This document shows positions 1 to 6,513 of a stretch of DNA of 9,705 nt, one piece after another. Under the pieces are notes generated by a model, which worked only from the letters and a program-made list of their open reading frames with translations, was not told where the DNA came from and did no database searches. Every line of letters starts with the position of its first letter. Position 1 is the first letter of the stretch. The position numbers and the translations under genes are program-made. The stretch is from Gemmatimonadota bacterium (GTDB lineage Bacteria; Gemmatimonadota; Gemmatimonadetes; Gemmatimonadales; GWC2-71-9). Where the stretch lies: assembly GCA_003221825.1 (NCBI GenBank), contig QHUE01000156.1, positions 1-9,705 of the forward strand, given 5' to 3'.

Positions 1-198
1 CACAATGACGCGCCCGTCATCCGCGAGCTCCACCGCGTGTCGTCGCCCGGGCTCCGCCGGTACGTCAAGGCGCGCGAGATTCCGCGCATCAAGAACGGCC
101 TCGGCATGGCGATCCTGAGCACGCCGCAGGGACTCATGACCGACCGCGAAGCGCGCACCGCCCGGGTGGGCGGCGAAGTGCTCGCGGTGGTCTGGTAG
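1..198 (+). CDS. rpsH: 30S ribosomal protein S8, C-terminal part (5' end outside window)
   Basis: Frame 1 is open from the window edge to a TAG at 196-198 and gives the last 65 residues of S8. S8 is a primary 16S rRNA binder of the 30S platform; in E. coli it is also the translational repressor of the spc operon. The visible part contains the family's C-terminal signatures: a RVSSPGLRRYV segment, then IPRIKNGLGMAILST, then a GGEVLAVVW end, where the terminal Trp is typical of bacterial S8. The N-terminal domain lies upstream of the window. It sits directly before rplF, the standard spc order, and its stop codon overlaps the Shine-Dalgarno sequence of rplF. Identification is firm; only completeness is limited by the window. 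Confidence 0.96.
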   Translation, partial: HNDAPVIRELHRVSSPGLRRYVKAREIPRIKNGLGMAILSTPQGLMTDREARTARVGGEVLAVVW

Positions 199-201
199 GA
201 G
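197..201 (+). promoter_or_regulatory. Ribosome binding site of rplF
   Basis: AGGAG overlaps the rpsH stop codon and lies 7 nt before the ATG at 209. It is one of the few clear Shine-Dalgarno sequences in this operon and supports that start. Confidence 0.7.
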
Positions 202-208
202 ACGAGCG

Positions 209-754
209 ATGTCACGTATCGGCAGGAAGCCCGTGCCGCTGCCCAAAGGCGTCACCGCGCAAATCGACGGGCACAAGATCACGGTGAAGGGCCCGAAGGG
301 CGAGATCAGCCGCACGCTGCACGAGGACATGCTGCTGACGCTCGAGGACGGCACCGTCGTCGTGAAGCGTCCGTCCGACGAAGCGCAGCACAAGGCGCTG
401 CACGGTCTCACGCGCACGCTCATCGCCAACATGGTCGAGGGCGTGACGGCGGGATTCGCGAAGTCGCTCGAGATCCAGGGCGTCGGCTACAAGGCCGAGC
501 CGAAGCCGTTCGGCGTGCAGCTGGTGGTCGGATTCTCGCATCCCGTGCCGTATCACGCGCCCCAAGGCATCAAGATCACGGTGACCAACAACGTCCTCGT
601 GAAGATCGAGGGCATCGACAAGGAACTCGTGGGTCAGGTGGCCGCGGAGCTGCGCAACGTACGGCCGCCCGAGCCCTACAAGGGCAAAGGCATCCGCTAC
701 GCGGGCGAGCAGGTCCGCCGCAAGGCGGGCAAGACAGCCCAGGCGGCGAAATAA
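209..754 (+). CDS. rplF: 50S ribosomal protein L6
   Basis: L6 (181 aa; bacterial L6 is usually about 177-180) binds 23S rRNA near the sarcin-ricin loop and the GTPase-associated centre of the 50S subunit. It opens with the standard MSRIGRKPVPLPKGV, and the two repeated L6 domains cover about residues 11-82 and 90-165. The second domain ends in the L6 signature around PEPYKGKGIRY (residues about 153-163), followed by a basic tail that also matches the family. The ATG at 209 is preceded by an AGGAG Shine-Dalgarno sequence at a 7-nt spacing. It is 10 nt downstream of rpsH and 3 nt upstream of rplR, as expected in the spc operon. Nothing unusual is seen in it. Confidence 0.98.
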   Translation: MSRIGRKPVPLPKGVTAQIDGHKITVKGPKGEISRTLHEDMLLTLEDGTVVVKRPSDEAQHKALHGLTRTLIANMVEGVTAGFAKSLEIQGVGYKAEPKPFGVQLVVGFSHPVPYHAPQGIKITVTNNVLVKIEGIDKELVGQVAAELRNVRPPEPYKGKGIRYAGEQVRRKAGKTAQAAK

Positions 755-757
755 GCC

Positions 758-1129
758 ATGCGATCCATCCGGAAAATCAAGACGTCGGCGGATCAGCGCT
801 ATCGCCGCCACCTGCGCGTCCGCAAGAAGGTTGAGGGCACGCCGGAGCGGCCGCGGCTCGTCGTGTTTCGTTCGTCCAAGCACATCTACGCGCAGCTCGT
901 AGATGACGAGCGTGGCCTCACGATCGCCGGCGTCGCTGACACGTCCGAGGGCATGCAGATCGAAGGCAAGGGCAAGGTGGCACGGAGCTTTGCGGTCGGG
1001 AAGCTCATCGCCGCCAAGGCCAAGGAGAAGGGGATCGCCAAGGTCGTGTTCGACCGCGGCGGTTATCAGTATCACGGGCGCGTGAAGGCTGTCGCCGACG
1101 GCGCCCGCAAAGGAGGACTGGAGTTCTAA
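758..1129 (+). CDS. rplR: 50S ribosomal protein L18
   Basis: L18 (123 aa, normal size about 117-125) binds 5S rRNA and attaches it to the 50S central protuberance with L5. The N-terminus is Arg/Lys-rich and would contact RNA (about residues 1-30, with RYRRHLRVRKKVEGT). The conserved core follows: ERPRLVVFRSSKHIYAQLVDD at about 30-50, then the Ala-rich helix with VGKLIAAKAKEKGI, and the terminal FDRGGYQYHGRVKAVADGARKGGL motif typical of L18. The start is an ATG only 3 nt after the rplF stop and has no strong Shine-Dalgarno of its own, so it is probably read by translational coupling. Its TAA shares one base with the rpsE ATG (TAATG). Confidence 0.98.
   Translation: MRSIRKIKTSADQRYRRHLRVRKKVEGTPERPRLVVFRSSKHIYAQLVDDERGLTIAGVADTSEGMQIEGKGKVARSFAVGKLIAAKAKEKGIAKVVFDRGGYQYHGRVKAVADGARKGGLEF
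1109..1116 (+). promoter_or_regulatory. Strong ribosome binding site of rpsE
   Basis: AAAGGAGG inside the 3' end of rplR is an almost perfect anti-16S match, about 12 nt before the ATG at 1129. It supports the upstream rpsE start, and therefore the long N-terminal extension of S5, over the internal ATG at 1342, which has only a weak G-rich stretch before it. Confidence 0.75.
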
Positions 1130-1845
1130 TGGAAGAACAAAAAGAGGAACAAAAGGAAGCGACGGAAGCCCCCGTTCAGGCGGCGGCGGCGGCGGCGGCG
1201 GCGCCCGCGGCGGCGGTCGAGGAGCATCGGCCTCCGCGCGGTCCGCGGGGCCCGGGCGGCGGTCGCGGCGGCCGGGGCAGAGGGCGCGGCGGCGAGCGGG
1301 GGGGGCGCGACGGCGGCGATCGCGGACGCGAGGGCGACGGCATGGTCGAGAACGTCGTCGCGATCAATCGCGTCGCGAAGGTCGTGAAGGGTGGTCGCCG
1401 TTTTTCCTTCAACGCATTGGTTGCGGTGGGGGATGGGAAAGGTCAGGTCGGCATCGCGACCGGGAAAGCGAACGAGGTCAGCGAAGCGGTGCGCAAGGCG
1501 GTCGAAGCCGCGCGGCGTCGCATGTCCGAGATCCCGCTCACGGGCGGCACGATCCCGCACGAGATCATCGGCAAACACGGCGCGGGCCGGGTGCTGCTCA
1601 AACCCGCCGCGTCGGGAACGGGCGTGATCGCGGGTGGTCCGGTGCGCGCGGTGCTCGAGTGCGCCGGGATCCGGGATATCCTGACCAAGAGCCTGGGCTC
1701 GACGAATCCGCACAACATGGTGCGCGCCACGATCGACGGCCTCAAGCGCCTGACGACCGCGCGCCGGGTCGCGCGCGAGCGCGGCGTGGAGCCCGAGGCC
1801 ATTCATTATCGGGCCCGCCAGGAAAGCGTGGTCACGCATGGGTAG
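1129..1845 (+). CDS. rpsE: 30S ribosomal protein S5 with a long disordered N-terminal extension
   Basis: S5 (238 aa; E. coli 167) lies at the mRNA entry side of the 30S subunit and is involved in decoding accuracy. The conserved protein begins only at about residue 73 (VENVVAINRVAKVVKGG). The S5 RNA-binding domain spans about 75-138 (RRFSFNALVAVGDGKGQVG) and the C-terminal domain about 150-225 (SGTGVIAGGPVRAVLE, then GSTNPHNMVRATIDGL). In front are about 72 extra residues: a Glu/Lys/Gln segment, an eight-Ala run (18-25) and an Arg/Gly-rich stretch (about 33-70). This part looks disordered and could bind RNA. A strong Shine-Dalgarno 12 nt before the ATG and the overlap with rplR support this start; ATG 1342 would give a normal-length S5 but has no good site. 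Confidence 0.96.
   Translation: MEEQKEEQKEATEAPVQAAAAAAAAPAAAVEEHRPPRGPRGPGGGRGGRGRGRGGERGGRDGGDRGREGDGMVENVVAINRVAKVVKGGRRFSFNALVAVGDGKGQVGIATGKANEVSEAVRKAVEAARRRMSEIPLTGGTIPHEIIGKHGAGRVLLKPAASGTGVIAGGPVRAVLECAGIRDILTKSLGSTNPHNMVRATIDGLKRLTTARRVARERGVEPEAIHYRARQESVVTHG
1180..1203 (+). repeat. Trinucleotide run (GCG)8 encoding poly-alanine in S5
   Basis: Eight consecutive GCG codons encode Ala18-Ala25 of S5, then CCC and three more Ala codons. A pure triplet run of this kind can slip in replication without changing frame, so its length may vary between strains. It is followed by a GGC/CGC-rich Arg-Gly tract with a G8 run at 1298-1305. Confidence 0.85.
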
Positions 1846-2107
1846 GCTGCCCCCGACGCGGAAATACCGCAAACGCAAACCGGGTCGGGACCGGGTCCTG
1901 CCGCCGGTCGTGAAGGGCAAGCTGCGCATCAAGCAGGTGCGCTCGGGCAGCGGCCATTCCTACCGCATGAAGCGGACGCTCGAGGCGCTGGGTCTCAAGC
2001 ATCATCAAGATGAAGTCGTGCACGCGGATCATCCCGCCCTGCGCGGCATGCTCCAACAGGTGCGCCACCTGGTCGAGGTGACGCCGGAGAAGGAAGGAAA
2101 GAAGTAA
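1838..2107 (+). CDS. rpmD: 50S ribosomal protein L30 with a basic N-terminal extension
   Basis: L30 is a small protein of the 50S subunit. The recognisable core is residues about 26-84: KLRIKQVRSGSGHSYRMKRT, then LEALGLKHHQDEVVHADHPALRG and a VRHLVEV strand, matching the usual roughly 60-aa family. This ORF has 89 aa because of about 25 additional, very basic residues (MGRLPPTRKYRKRKPGRDR). The ATG at 1838 overlaps the end of rpsE by 8 nt (ATGGGTAG). An AGGAAAG about 11 nt upstream is a possible Shine-Dalgarno. An in-frame GTG at 1910 would give a normal 65-aa L30 but leaves an untypical 64-nt gap with no good ribosome site. I prefer the ATG; the identity is secure, the start less so. Confidence 0.93.
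   Translation: MGRLPPTRKYRKRKPGRDRVLPPVVKGKLRIKQVRSGSGHSYRMKRTLEALGLKHHQDEVVHADHPALRGMLQQVRHLVEVTPEKEGKK
2091..2101 (+). promoter_or_regulatory. Ribosome binding site of rplO
   Basis: A purine-rich AGGAAGGAAAG ends 7 nt before the ATG at 2109, inside the last codons of rpmD. It supports the rplO start that includes the basic N-terminal extension. Confidence 0.65.
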
Positions 2108-2108
2108 G

Positions 2109-2633
2109 ATGCCAAAGCCGAAGGCAAAAGCAGCGCGCAAGCCCCGGGCGAGGACCAAGTCCCGAGCCCCTGGCCCCGAGGCCCAATTCTCACGCCTCGC
2201 GCTGCACGATCTCAAGCCGCCGCGGGGCTCACACCGCGCGCGCATCCGGAAGGGCCGTGGTCCCGGCTCCGGCATCGGCAAGACCGCCGGCCGCGGCGGC
2301 AAAGGCCAGACCGCGCGCCAGGGCGGCCACGTGCGTCCGGGATTCGAGGGCGGCCAGATGCCGCTGATCCGGCGCATTCCCAAGCGCGGCTTCACCAATC
2401 CGTTCAAGCAGCCGGCGCAGGTCGTGAACGTGCGCCACCTCGTCCTCCTCGCCGAGGGCGTCGAGGTGACGCCGGAGACGCTGTTCGGCGCCGGGCTGGT
2501 GCGCCGTCCCGACCATCCGATCAAGCTGCTCGGCACGGGTGAGGTCGCGGGGCGGAAGTTCGTCGTGAAGGGCGTGGCGGTCTCCGCGAGCGCCAAGACC
2601 AAGATCGAGCAGGCCGGCGGAACGATCGCGTGA
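2109..2633 (+). CDS. rplO: 50S ribosomal protein L15 with a basic N-terminal extension
   Basis: L15 (174 aa; E. coli 144) is a late-assembly 50S protein whose extended N-terminal arm threads through 23S rRNA. Typical L15 begins at about residue 32 (LHDLKPPRGSHR). It continues with the glycine-rich arm RGPGSGIGKTAGRGGKGQ, the signature GFEGGQMPLIRRIPKRGF (about 79-96), and a globular domain ending in KTKIEQAGGTI. The first 30 or so residues are an additional Lys/Ala/Arg/Pro tail. The start is secure: there is a good Shine-Dalgarno, the ATG is one base after the rpmD stop, and there is no other Met before residue 84. The gene overlaps secY by 4 nt (GTGA). Confidence 0.97.
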   Translation: MPKPKAKAARKPRARTKSRAPGPEAQFSRLALHDLKPPRGSHRARIRKGRGPGSGIGKTAGRGGKGQTARQGGHVRPGFEGGQMPLIRRIPKRGFTNPFKQPAQVVNVRHLVLLAEGVEVTPETLFGAGLVRRPDHPIKLLGTGEVAGRKFVVKGVAVSASAKTKIEQAGGTIA

Positions 2634-3946
2634 CGTCGCCGATTCCCAATCTGTTCAAGGTTCCGGAGCTCAAGGAAAAGCTCCTCTTTACCTTGTTGTG
2701 CCTCGTCATTTACCGGATCGGGGCGCACATCGCGACGCCAGGCGTGAACGTGGACGCCCTCGCCGACTTCATGAGCACCCGCGGGACCGGGACGCTCTTT
2801 GGGCTCTACGATCTGTTTTCGGGCGGCGGCCTGCGGCGCGCCACGGTCTTCGCGCTCGGGATCATGCCGTACATCTCGGCCAGCATCGTGTTCCAGCTGG
2901 CCGGGCCGGTGTTCCCGATCGTCGAGAAGATGCAGCGCGATGAAGAGGGCAAGAAGACGCTGACACAGTGGACGCGCTACGTGACGGTGGTGCTCTGCGT
3001 CTTCCAGGCGTACGGATTCGGCGTCTTCACGGAATCGCTGCCCAATGCGGTCGCGAGTCCGGGGTTCGCCTTCCGCATGACCACCGTCCTGACGCTGACG
3101 ACGGGCGGCATCTTCGTCATGTGGCTGGGCGAGCAGATCACCGAGCGCGGCATCGGGAACGGGATGAGCCTGCTCATCTTCTTTTCGATCATCGAGCGGA
3201 TTCTGCCGGAGACGGTCAACACCGTCGAGGCGTTGAAAACCGGGACGCTCACCTTCCCCGTGCTGCTCGTCGTGCTGATCATGTGTGTGCTCGTGGTCGC
3301 GGGCACCGTCGCGATCACGGTGGCGGCGCGTCGGATCCCGGTCCAGATCCCCCGCAAGGTGATGGGGCGCGGCCGGATTCGCGAGGGGCAGAAGACGTTC
3401 ATCCCGCTGCGCATCAACAGCGCCGGCGTGATGCCGATCATTTTCGCGCAGTCGCTGATCATCGTCCCCGGAACGGTGGCGACCTTCAGCGGCGTTCCGT
3501 GGCTCAAGAGCTTCGCCGAGTACTTCAACACGACGTCGGTTTGGTATATCCTGTCGAGCGCCGTGCTGATCGTGTTCTTCGCCTATTTCTACACGTCCAT
3601 CATTTTCAACCCGGTGGATCTGGCGGAGAACCTCAAGAAGCAGGGCGCGTTCATCCCCGGCGTGAAGCCGGGCGCGGCAACCGCCGATTACATCGACGAG
3701 GTGCTGACCCGCATCACTCTGCCGGGCGCGCTCTTCCTGACGTTCGTGGCCCTGCTGCCGATCGTCGTGCAGAACACACTCAACATGCCGTTCGGGTTCG
3801 GCGGCACGGCGCTGCTCATCGTCGTCGGGGTGGCGCTCGATACGGTGCAACAGGTGCAGCAGCACCTGCTGCTCCGTCAGTACGACGGCTTCATGAAGGG
3901 TGGCGGCGCCGGCGGCGGCACCTCGCGCGTTCGTTTCCGGCGCTAA
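2630..3946 (+). CDS. secY: Protein translocase channel subunit SecY
   Basis: SecY (438 aa, normal size) is the pore of the SecYEG translocon in the inner membrane. Ten membrane segments can be read at about residues 18-36, 71-95, 115-133, 150-170, 177-195, 210-233, 266-286, 304-326, 363-381 and 388-406. The plug region with GTGTLFGLYDLFSGGGLRRA (53-71) precedes TM2. The C4 loop (RRIPVQIPRKVMGRGR, 234-249) and C5 loop (327-362), which contact SecA and ribosomes, are both present. In C5 the residue aligned to E. coli Arg357 is lysine (GVKPG, Lys346). The tail is Gly-rich then basic (FMKGGGAGGG to RVRFRR). It starts with GTG overlapping the rplO stop by 4 nt, so it is probably translationally coupled. 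Its stop is directly followed by the adk start. Confidence 0.98.
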   Translation: MTSPIPNLFKVPELKEKLLFTLLCLVIYRIGAHIATPGVNVDALADFMSTRGTGTLFGLYDLFSGGGLRRATVFALGIMPYISASIVFQLAGPVFPIVEKMQRDEEGKKTLTQWTRYVTVVLCVFQAYGFGVFTESLPNAVASPGFAFRMTTVLTLTTGGIFVMWLGEQITERGIGNGMSLLIFFSIIERILPETVNTVEALKTGTLTFPVLLVVLIMCVLVVAGTVAITVAARRIPVQIPRKVMGRGRIREGQKTFIPLRINSAGVMPIIFAQSLIIVPGTVATFSGVPWLKSFAEYFNTTSVWYILSSAVLIVFFAYFYTSIIFNPVDLAENLKKQGAFIPGVKPGAATADYIDEVLTRITLPGALFLTFVALLPIVVQNTLNMPFGFGGTALLIVVGVALDTVQQVQQHLLLRQYDGFMKGGGAGGGTSRVRFRR

Positions 3947-4510
3947 GTGTTCATCCTCATCCTGGGAGCGCCGGGCTCAGGCAAGGGGACGCAAGGGAAA
4001 ATCCTCGCCGCGCGTCTCGGGCTGCCCAAAATCACCACCGGCGACCTCATCCGGACGGCCATGAAGGATGGGACGCCGCTCGGCCTCGAGTTCAAGAAAT
4101 ACTACGACGAGGGGAAGCTGGTGCCCGACGGCATCATCCTCGGCATGATCAAGGAGCAGTTGGACCGCCCGGAGGCGAAGACCGGCGCGATCTTCGATGG
4201 TTTCCCCCGCACCGCGGCGCAGGCCGAGCTGGTGGACCGGACGCTGGCTGCGAGCGGCCAGCGCCTGAACCATATCCTGCTGCTCGACGTCACCGAGGAC
4301 GAGCTGGTGCGGCGCATGAGCGCCCGGTCGCAGGTCGAAGGGCGTCCGGACGACACGCCTGAGGCCATCGCGAATCGCCTCCAGATCTATCAGCGCGACA
4401 CCGCCCCGCTCATCGCGCACTATGCCCAGCGCGGCATCGTGCACCGCGTCCCCGGCACCGGGACGGTCGATCAGATCAGCGGGGAGATCAAGCGGATCAT
4501 CGGGCGATGA
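3947..4510 (+). CDS. adk: Adenylate kinase, short-LID form
   Basis: Adenylate kinase (187 aa) interconverts ATP + AMP and 2 ADP in the cytoplasm. The P-loop is GAPGSGKGT at residues 7-15. The AMP-binding region has TTGDLIR at 30-36, and the DGFPRT motif is at 84-89. Between about 124 and 143 the LID is short (ARSQVEGRPDDTPEA), without the roughly 27-residue insertion and its zinc-binding cysteines, so this is the short type. The ARSQVEGRPDDT and NRLQIYQRDTAPL segments match bacterial Adk. The start is GTG, immediately after the secY TAA with no gap and no evident Shine-Dalgarno, which implies coupled translation. It overlaps map by 4 nt (ATGA). The secY-adk-map order is widespread. Confidence 0.97.
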   Translation: MFILILGAPGSGKGTQGKILAARLGLPKITTGDLIRTAMKDGTPLGLEFKKYYDEGKLVPDGIILGMIKEQLDRPEAKTGAIFDGFPRTAAQAELVDRTLAASGQRLNHILLLDVTEDELVRRMSARSQVEGRPDDTPEAIANRLQIYQRDTAPLIAHYAQRGIVHRVPGTGTVDQISGEIKRIIGR

Positions 4511-5262
4511 TCACCATCAAGTCGCCGCGCGAGATCGAGACGATGGCCGCCGCCGGCCGCATCGTCGCCGAGACGCTGGCGCTGGTGGGGCGCAGTATCC
4601 GACCCGACATCACCACCGAAGACCTCGACCGCCTCGCCGAAACCTTCATCCGCAGCCATCCCGGCGCGCAGCCGTCGTTCAAGGGGCTGTACGACTTTCC
4701 CGCCACGCTCTGCACCTCGATCAATCAGGAGATCGTGCACGGGATCCCGTCACACAAGCGGGTCCTCCACGACGCCGACATCGTCAGCATCGACGTGGGG
4801 GTGTGGCTGGAGGGGTTACACGCCGACTCCGCGGCGACGTTCCCCGTGGGCGACATCAGGCCGGAGACGGCCCGGCTGCTGGCGGTGACGCAGGAGGCGT
4901 TGGCGGCGGGCGTCGCCCAGGCGCGCGCCGGTAACCACGTCGGCGACATCGGGCACGCCGTGCAGCGCGTGGCAGAACAGGCGGGGTACTCGGTGGTGCG
5001 CGAGCTGGTCGGCCACGGCATCGGTGCGGCCTTCCACGAGGAGCCGCAGGTGCCGAACTACGGCAAGCCGAAGCGAGGGCCCCGGCTCGTGGCCGGGATG
5101 ACGATCGCGATCGAGCCGATGATCAATATCGGCGGCTCGGCCATTCGCACGCTGGACGACAAATGGACCGTGGTGACGCAGGACGGATCGCTCTCGGCGC
5201 ACTTCGAGCATACCGTGGCGGTGACGGACAACGGACCGAGGATTTTGACTACCGCTAGCTGA
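4507..5262 (+). CDS. map: Methionine aminopeptidase, type I
   Basis: MetAP (251 aa, close to the 264 of E. coli) removes the initiator Met from nascent proteins, using two metal ions. The pita-bread fold residues are all visible: Asp96 (SIDVG), Asp107 (HADSA), His170 (VGHGIG), Glu203 (AIEPM) and Glu234 (FEHTVAV). The substrate-contact histidines His78 (EIVHGIP) and His177 (AFHEEP) are also present. No N-terminal zinc-finger or SH3 extension is present, so it is the short bacterial type. The ATG overlaps the adk stop (ATGA). Its TGA lies inside the last codons of the convergent ftcD-type gene, an 8-nt overlap, leaving no room for a separate terminator. It is the last gene of the spc-type unit here. 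Confidence 0.97.
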   Translation: MITIKSPREIETMAAAGRIVAETLALVGRSIRPDITTEDLDRLAETFIRSHPGAQPSFKGLYDFPATLCTSINQEIVHGIPSHKRVLHDADIVSIDVGVWLEGLHADSAATFPVGDIRPETARLLAVTQEALAAGVAQARAGNHVGDIGHAVQRVAEQAGYSVVRELVGHGIGAAFHEEPQVPNYGKPKRGPRLVAGMTIAIEPMINIGGSAIRTLDDKWTVVTQDGSLSAHFEHTVAVTDNGPRILTTAS

Positions 5263-6202
5263 CGCCCGACTGTTTTGCTCTCGCCTCGTCCGACACGGCA
5301 GCCAGGTTTGCGTTCACGTTTTCCGTCGCACCGTCGATCGCGGTTCTCGCCAGCATTCCAGCCACACGCGCGTCGCTCACCGCGTTCTTGTTCCCGATCT
5401 GCTCGATGGTTTGGGCGAGCGCGAGAAGCCGCCGGCCGCGCTTGACGACTTCGGCGGGAGGCCGGGCCGCGGCCAACAGCGCGGCGTCGATCGCCTGAGC
5501 GCGGCGAGGATCGCCCTTGGGGATCTTGTACGCGCGCGTGACGCCTTCGTAGGCAGTCGCGTCCTCATCCACGAGCCGCCGCAGCTCGCCGCGCAATTGC
5601 TCGGCTTCGGCGATGATCTCGCGGGCCTGGGCTTCGACCGCCACGTAGGCTTTCCGTCCGACGGTCAGACGCGCAACCATGGCCACGAGCGCCGCGGCGA
5701 GCGTCCCGGCGAGCGCCGCGGCGCTGCCCCCACCCGGCGTCGGAGATTCCCCGGCCAGCGCATCGATCCATCCGTCGAGGGAAGGTGCAGCATCACGGGG
5801 CAGGAAACCGAGCTTCGCTTCCAGGATGTGATCTCGTGCGTTGGATAGCCGCAGCGCGGTTTCCGCCGCGCCGATGAGTGCGCGCTCCGGAACGAGACCC
5901 ACGATCTCGCTCTTTTGCACCGCCACACCATGATTTTCCGCGCGCGCCTTGATCGCGTTGAAGACCACGGCGGGCGAAGTGATGTCGATGTCTAGGAGGT
6001 TCATCGAAACCTGCGCGAGACCGTCGACGATGAAGCCACTCGCCTGCACGCCCGGCAGCCCGCCGCTGGAGGTACGGATCTGTTTCGCGATCTCCTTTGC
6101 GACCGCGATTTCCTGAGTGTCCAGATACACGTTGAACGCGACGAGGAACCCTCCAACTCCCTGCCCACCCGCTCCCCGAGTGTTCGCGCGAGCGCTACGC
6201 AT
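5255..6202 (-). CDS. Formimidoyltransferase C-terminal subdomain plus formimidoyltetrahydrofolate cyclodeaminase (3' part of a broken ftcD)
   Basis: This 315-codon ORF carries the second half of a formimidoyltransferase-cyclodeaminase. Residues about 18-135 (GGFLVAFNVYLDTQEIAVAKE and VSMNLLDIDITS) are the C-terminal subdomain of glutamate formimidoyltransferase. Residues about 141-315 (LDGWIDALAGESPTPGGGSAAAL and onward) are the cyclodeaminase domain, which converts 5-formimino-THF to 5,10-methenyl-THF and ammonia. The first 17 residues do not match the family; they come from the wrong frame upstream of a junction at about 6151-6154. The N-terminal subdomain is in another frame at 6001-6513. 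The ATG at 6202 has no convincing ribosome site, so independent expression is doubtful. The cyclodeaminase domain itself looks complete and could be active if translated. It converges with map, overlapping it by 8 nt. Confidence 0.85.
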   Translation of the reverse strand: MRSARANTRGAGGQGVGGFLVAFNVYLDTQEIAVAKEIAKQIRTSSGGLPGVQASGFIVDGLAQVSMNLLDIDITSPAVVFNAIKARAENHGVAVQKSEIVGLVPERALIGAAETALRLSNARDHILEAKLGFLPRDAAPSLDGWIDALAGESPTPGGGSAAALAGTLAAALVAMVARLTVGRKAYVAVEAQAREIIAEAEQLRGELRRLVDEDATAYEGVTRAYKIPKGDPRRAQAIDAALLAAARPPAEVVKRGRRLLALAQTIEQIGNKNAVSDARVAGMLARTAIDGATENVNANLAAVSDEARAKQSGVS

Positions 6203-6513
6203 TGGTCCATGGTGATTCCGGTGACCGGCACGAACGGCACCACGTCCGTTGCGCCCATGCGCGGATGCTCGCCGCTGTGTTTGCTGAGATCGATCTGCTG
6301 CGTGGCGACGCGCATCGCGGCGAACGCGGCAGCGACGGCGGCATCGGGGTTCGCGACGAACGTGAACACCGACCGGTTATGGGCCGTGTCGCTCTGGACA
6401 TCGAGCAAGTGGACACCCGCCACGCCGGTAATCGCCGACCGCAGCGCACCGATCGTCTTCGGGTCGCGACCCTCGGAAAAATTCGGCACGCATTCGACCA
6501 GCGGAGCGGTCAT
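6001..6513 (-). pseudogene. Glutamate formimidoyltransferase N-terminal fragment (5' part of a broken ftcD)
   Basis: The ORF begins MTAPLVECVPNFSEGRD, the hallmark of glutamate formimidoyltransferase, which moves the formimino group of N-formimino-glutamate to tetrahydrofolate in histidine degradation. Residues 1-120 match the N-terminal subdomain, including NRSVFTFVANP (46-56) and HSGEHPRMGATDV (79-91), with the likely catalytic His83. After GERVGREL (113-120) the sequence jumps out of frame into what should be residue 178 or so of the family. The remaining 50 residues up to TGA 6001-6003 are nonsense. The segment with the conserved YLYE-AA motif is absent. The start is sound: GAGGAAGAG lies a few bases before the ATG, which shares one base with the suhB stop (TGATG). 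Full-length activity is not expected. Confidence 0.82.
6148..6157 (-). other. Deletion/frameshift junction within ftcD
   Basis: On the minus strand the N-terminal frame is correct up to the TTG codon of GREL (about 6154). The family match resumes in another frame at the GGG TTC codons of GFLVAFN (from about 6151). Comparison with known FTCD proteins, recalled rather than searched, puts about 55-60 residues between these two points, so about 175 nt seem missing, and the number lost is not a multiple of three. Confidence 0.75.

Noticed and set aside
212..1932. Long minus-strand frames opposite rplF, rplR and rpsE (212-1075 and 1126-1932)
   Set aside because: Both mirror ribosomal protein genes; the second is simply the reverse of the Ala/Gly/Arg tract of S5.
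1832..3865. A 677-codon open frame on the minus strand
   Set aside because: It is exactly antisense to rpmD, rplO and secY, is His/Arg/Asp-rich with no recognisable domain, and is explained by GC-rich codon usage leaving the opposite frame open.
2968..4362. A 464-codon plus-strand frame overlapping secY and adk
   Set aside because: An alternative-frame shadow of two well-supported genes, with an Arg/Ala/His-rich composition and no family similarity.
6140..6202. Programmed frameshifting as explanation for the split ftcD
   Set aside because: There is no slippery heptamer, and a frameshift alone would not restore the 55-60 conserved residues missing at the junction.
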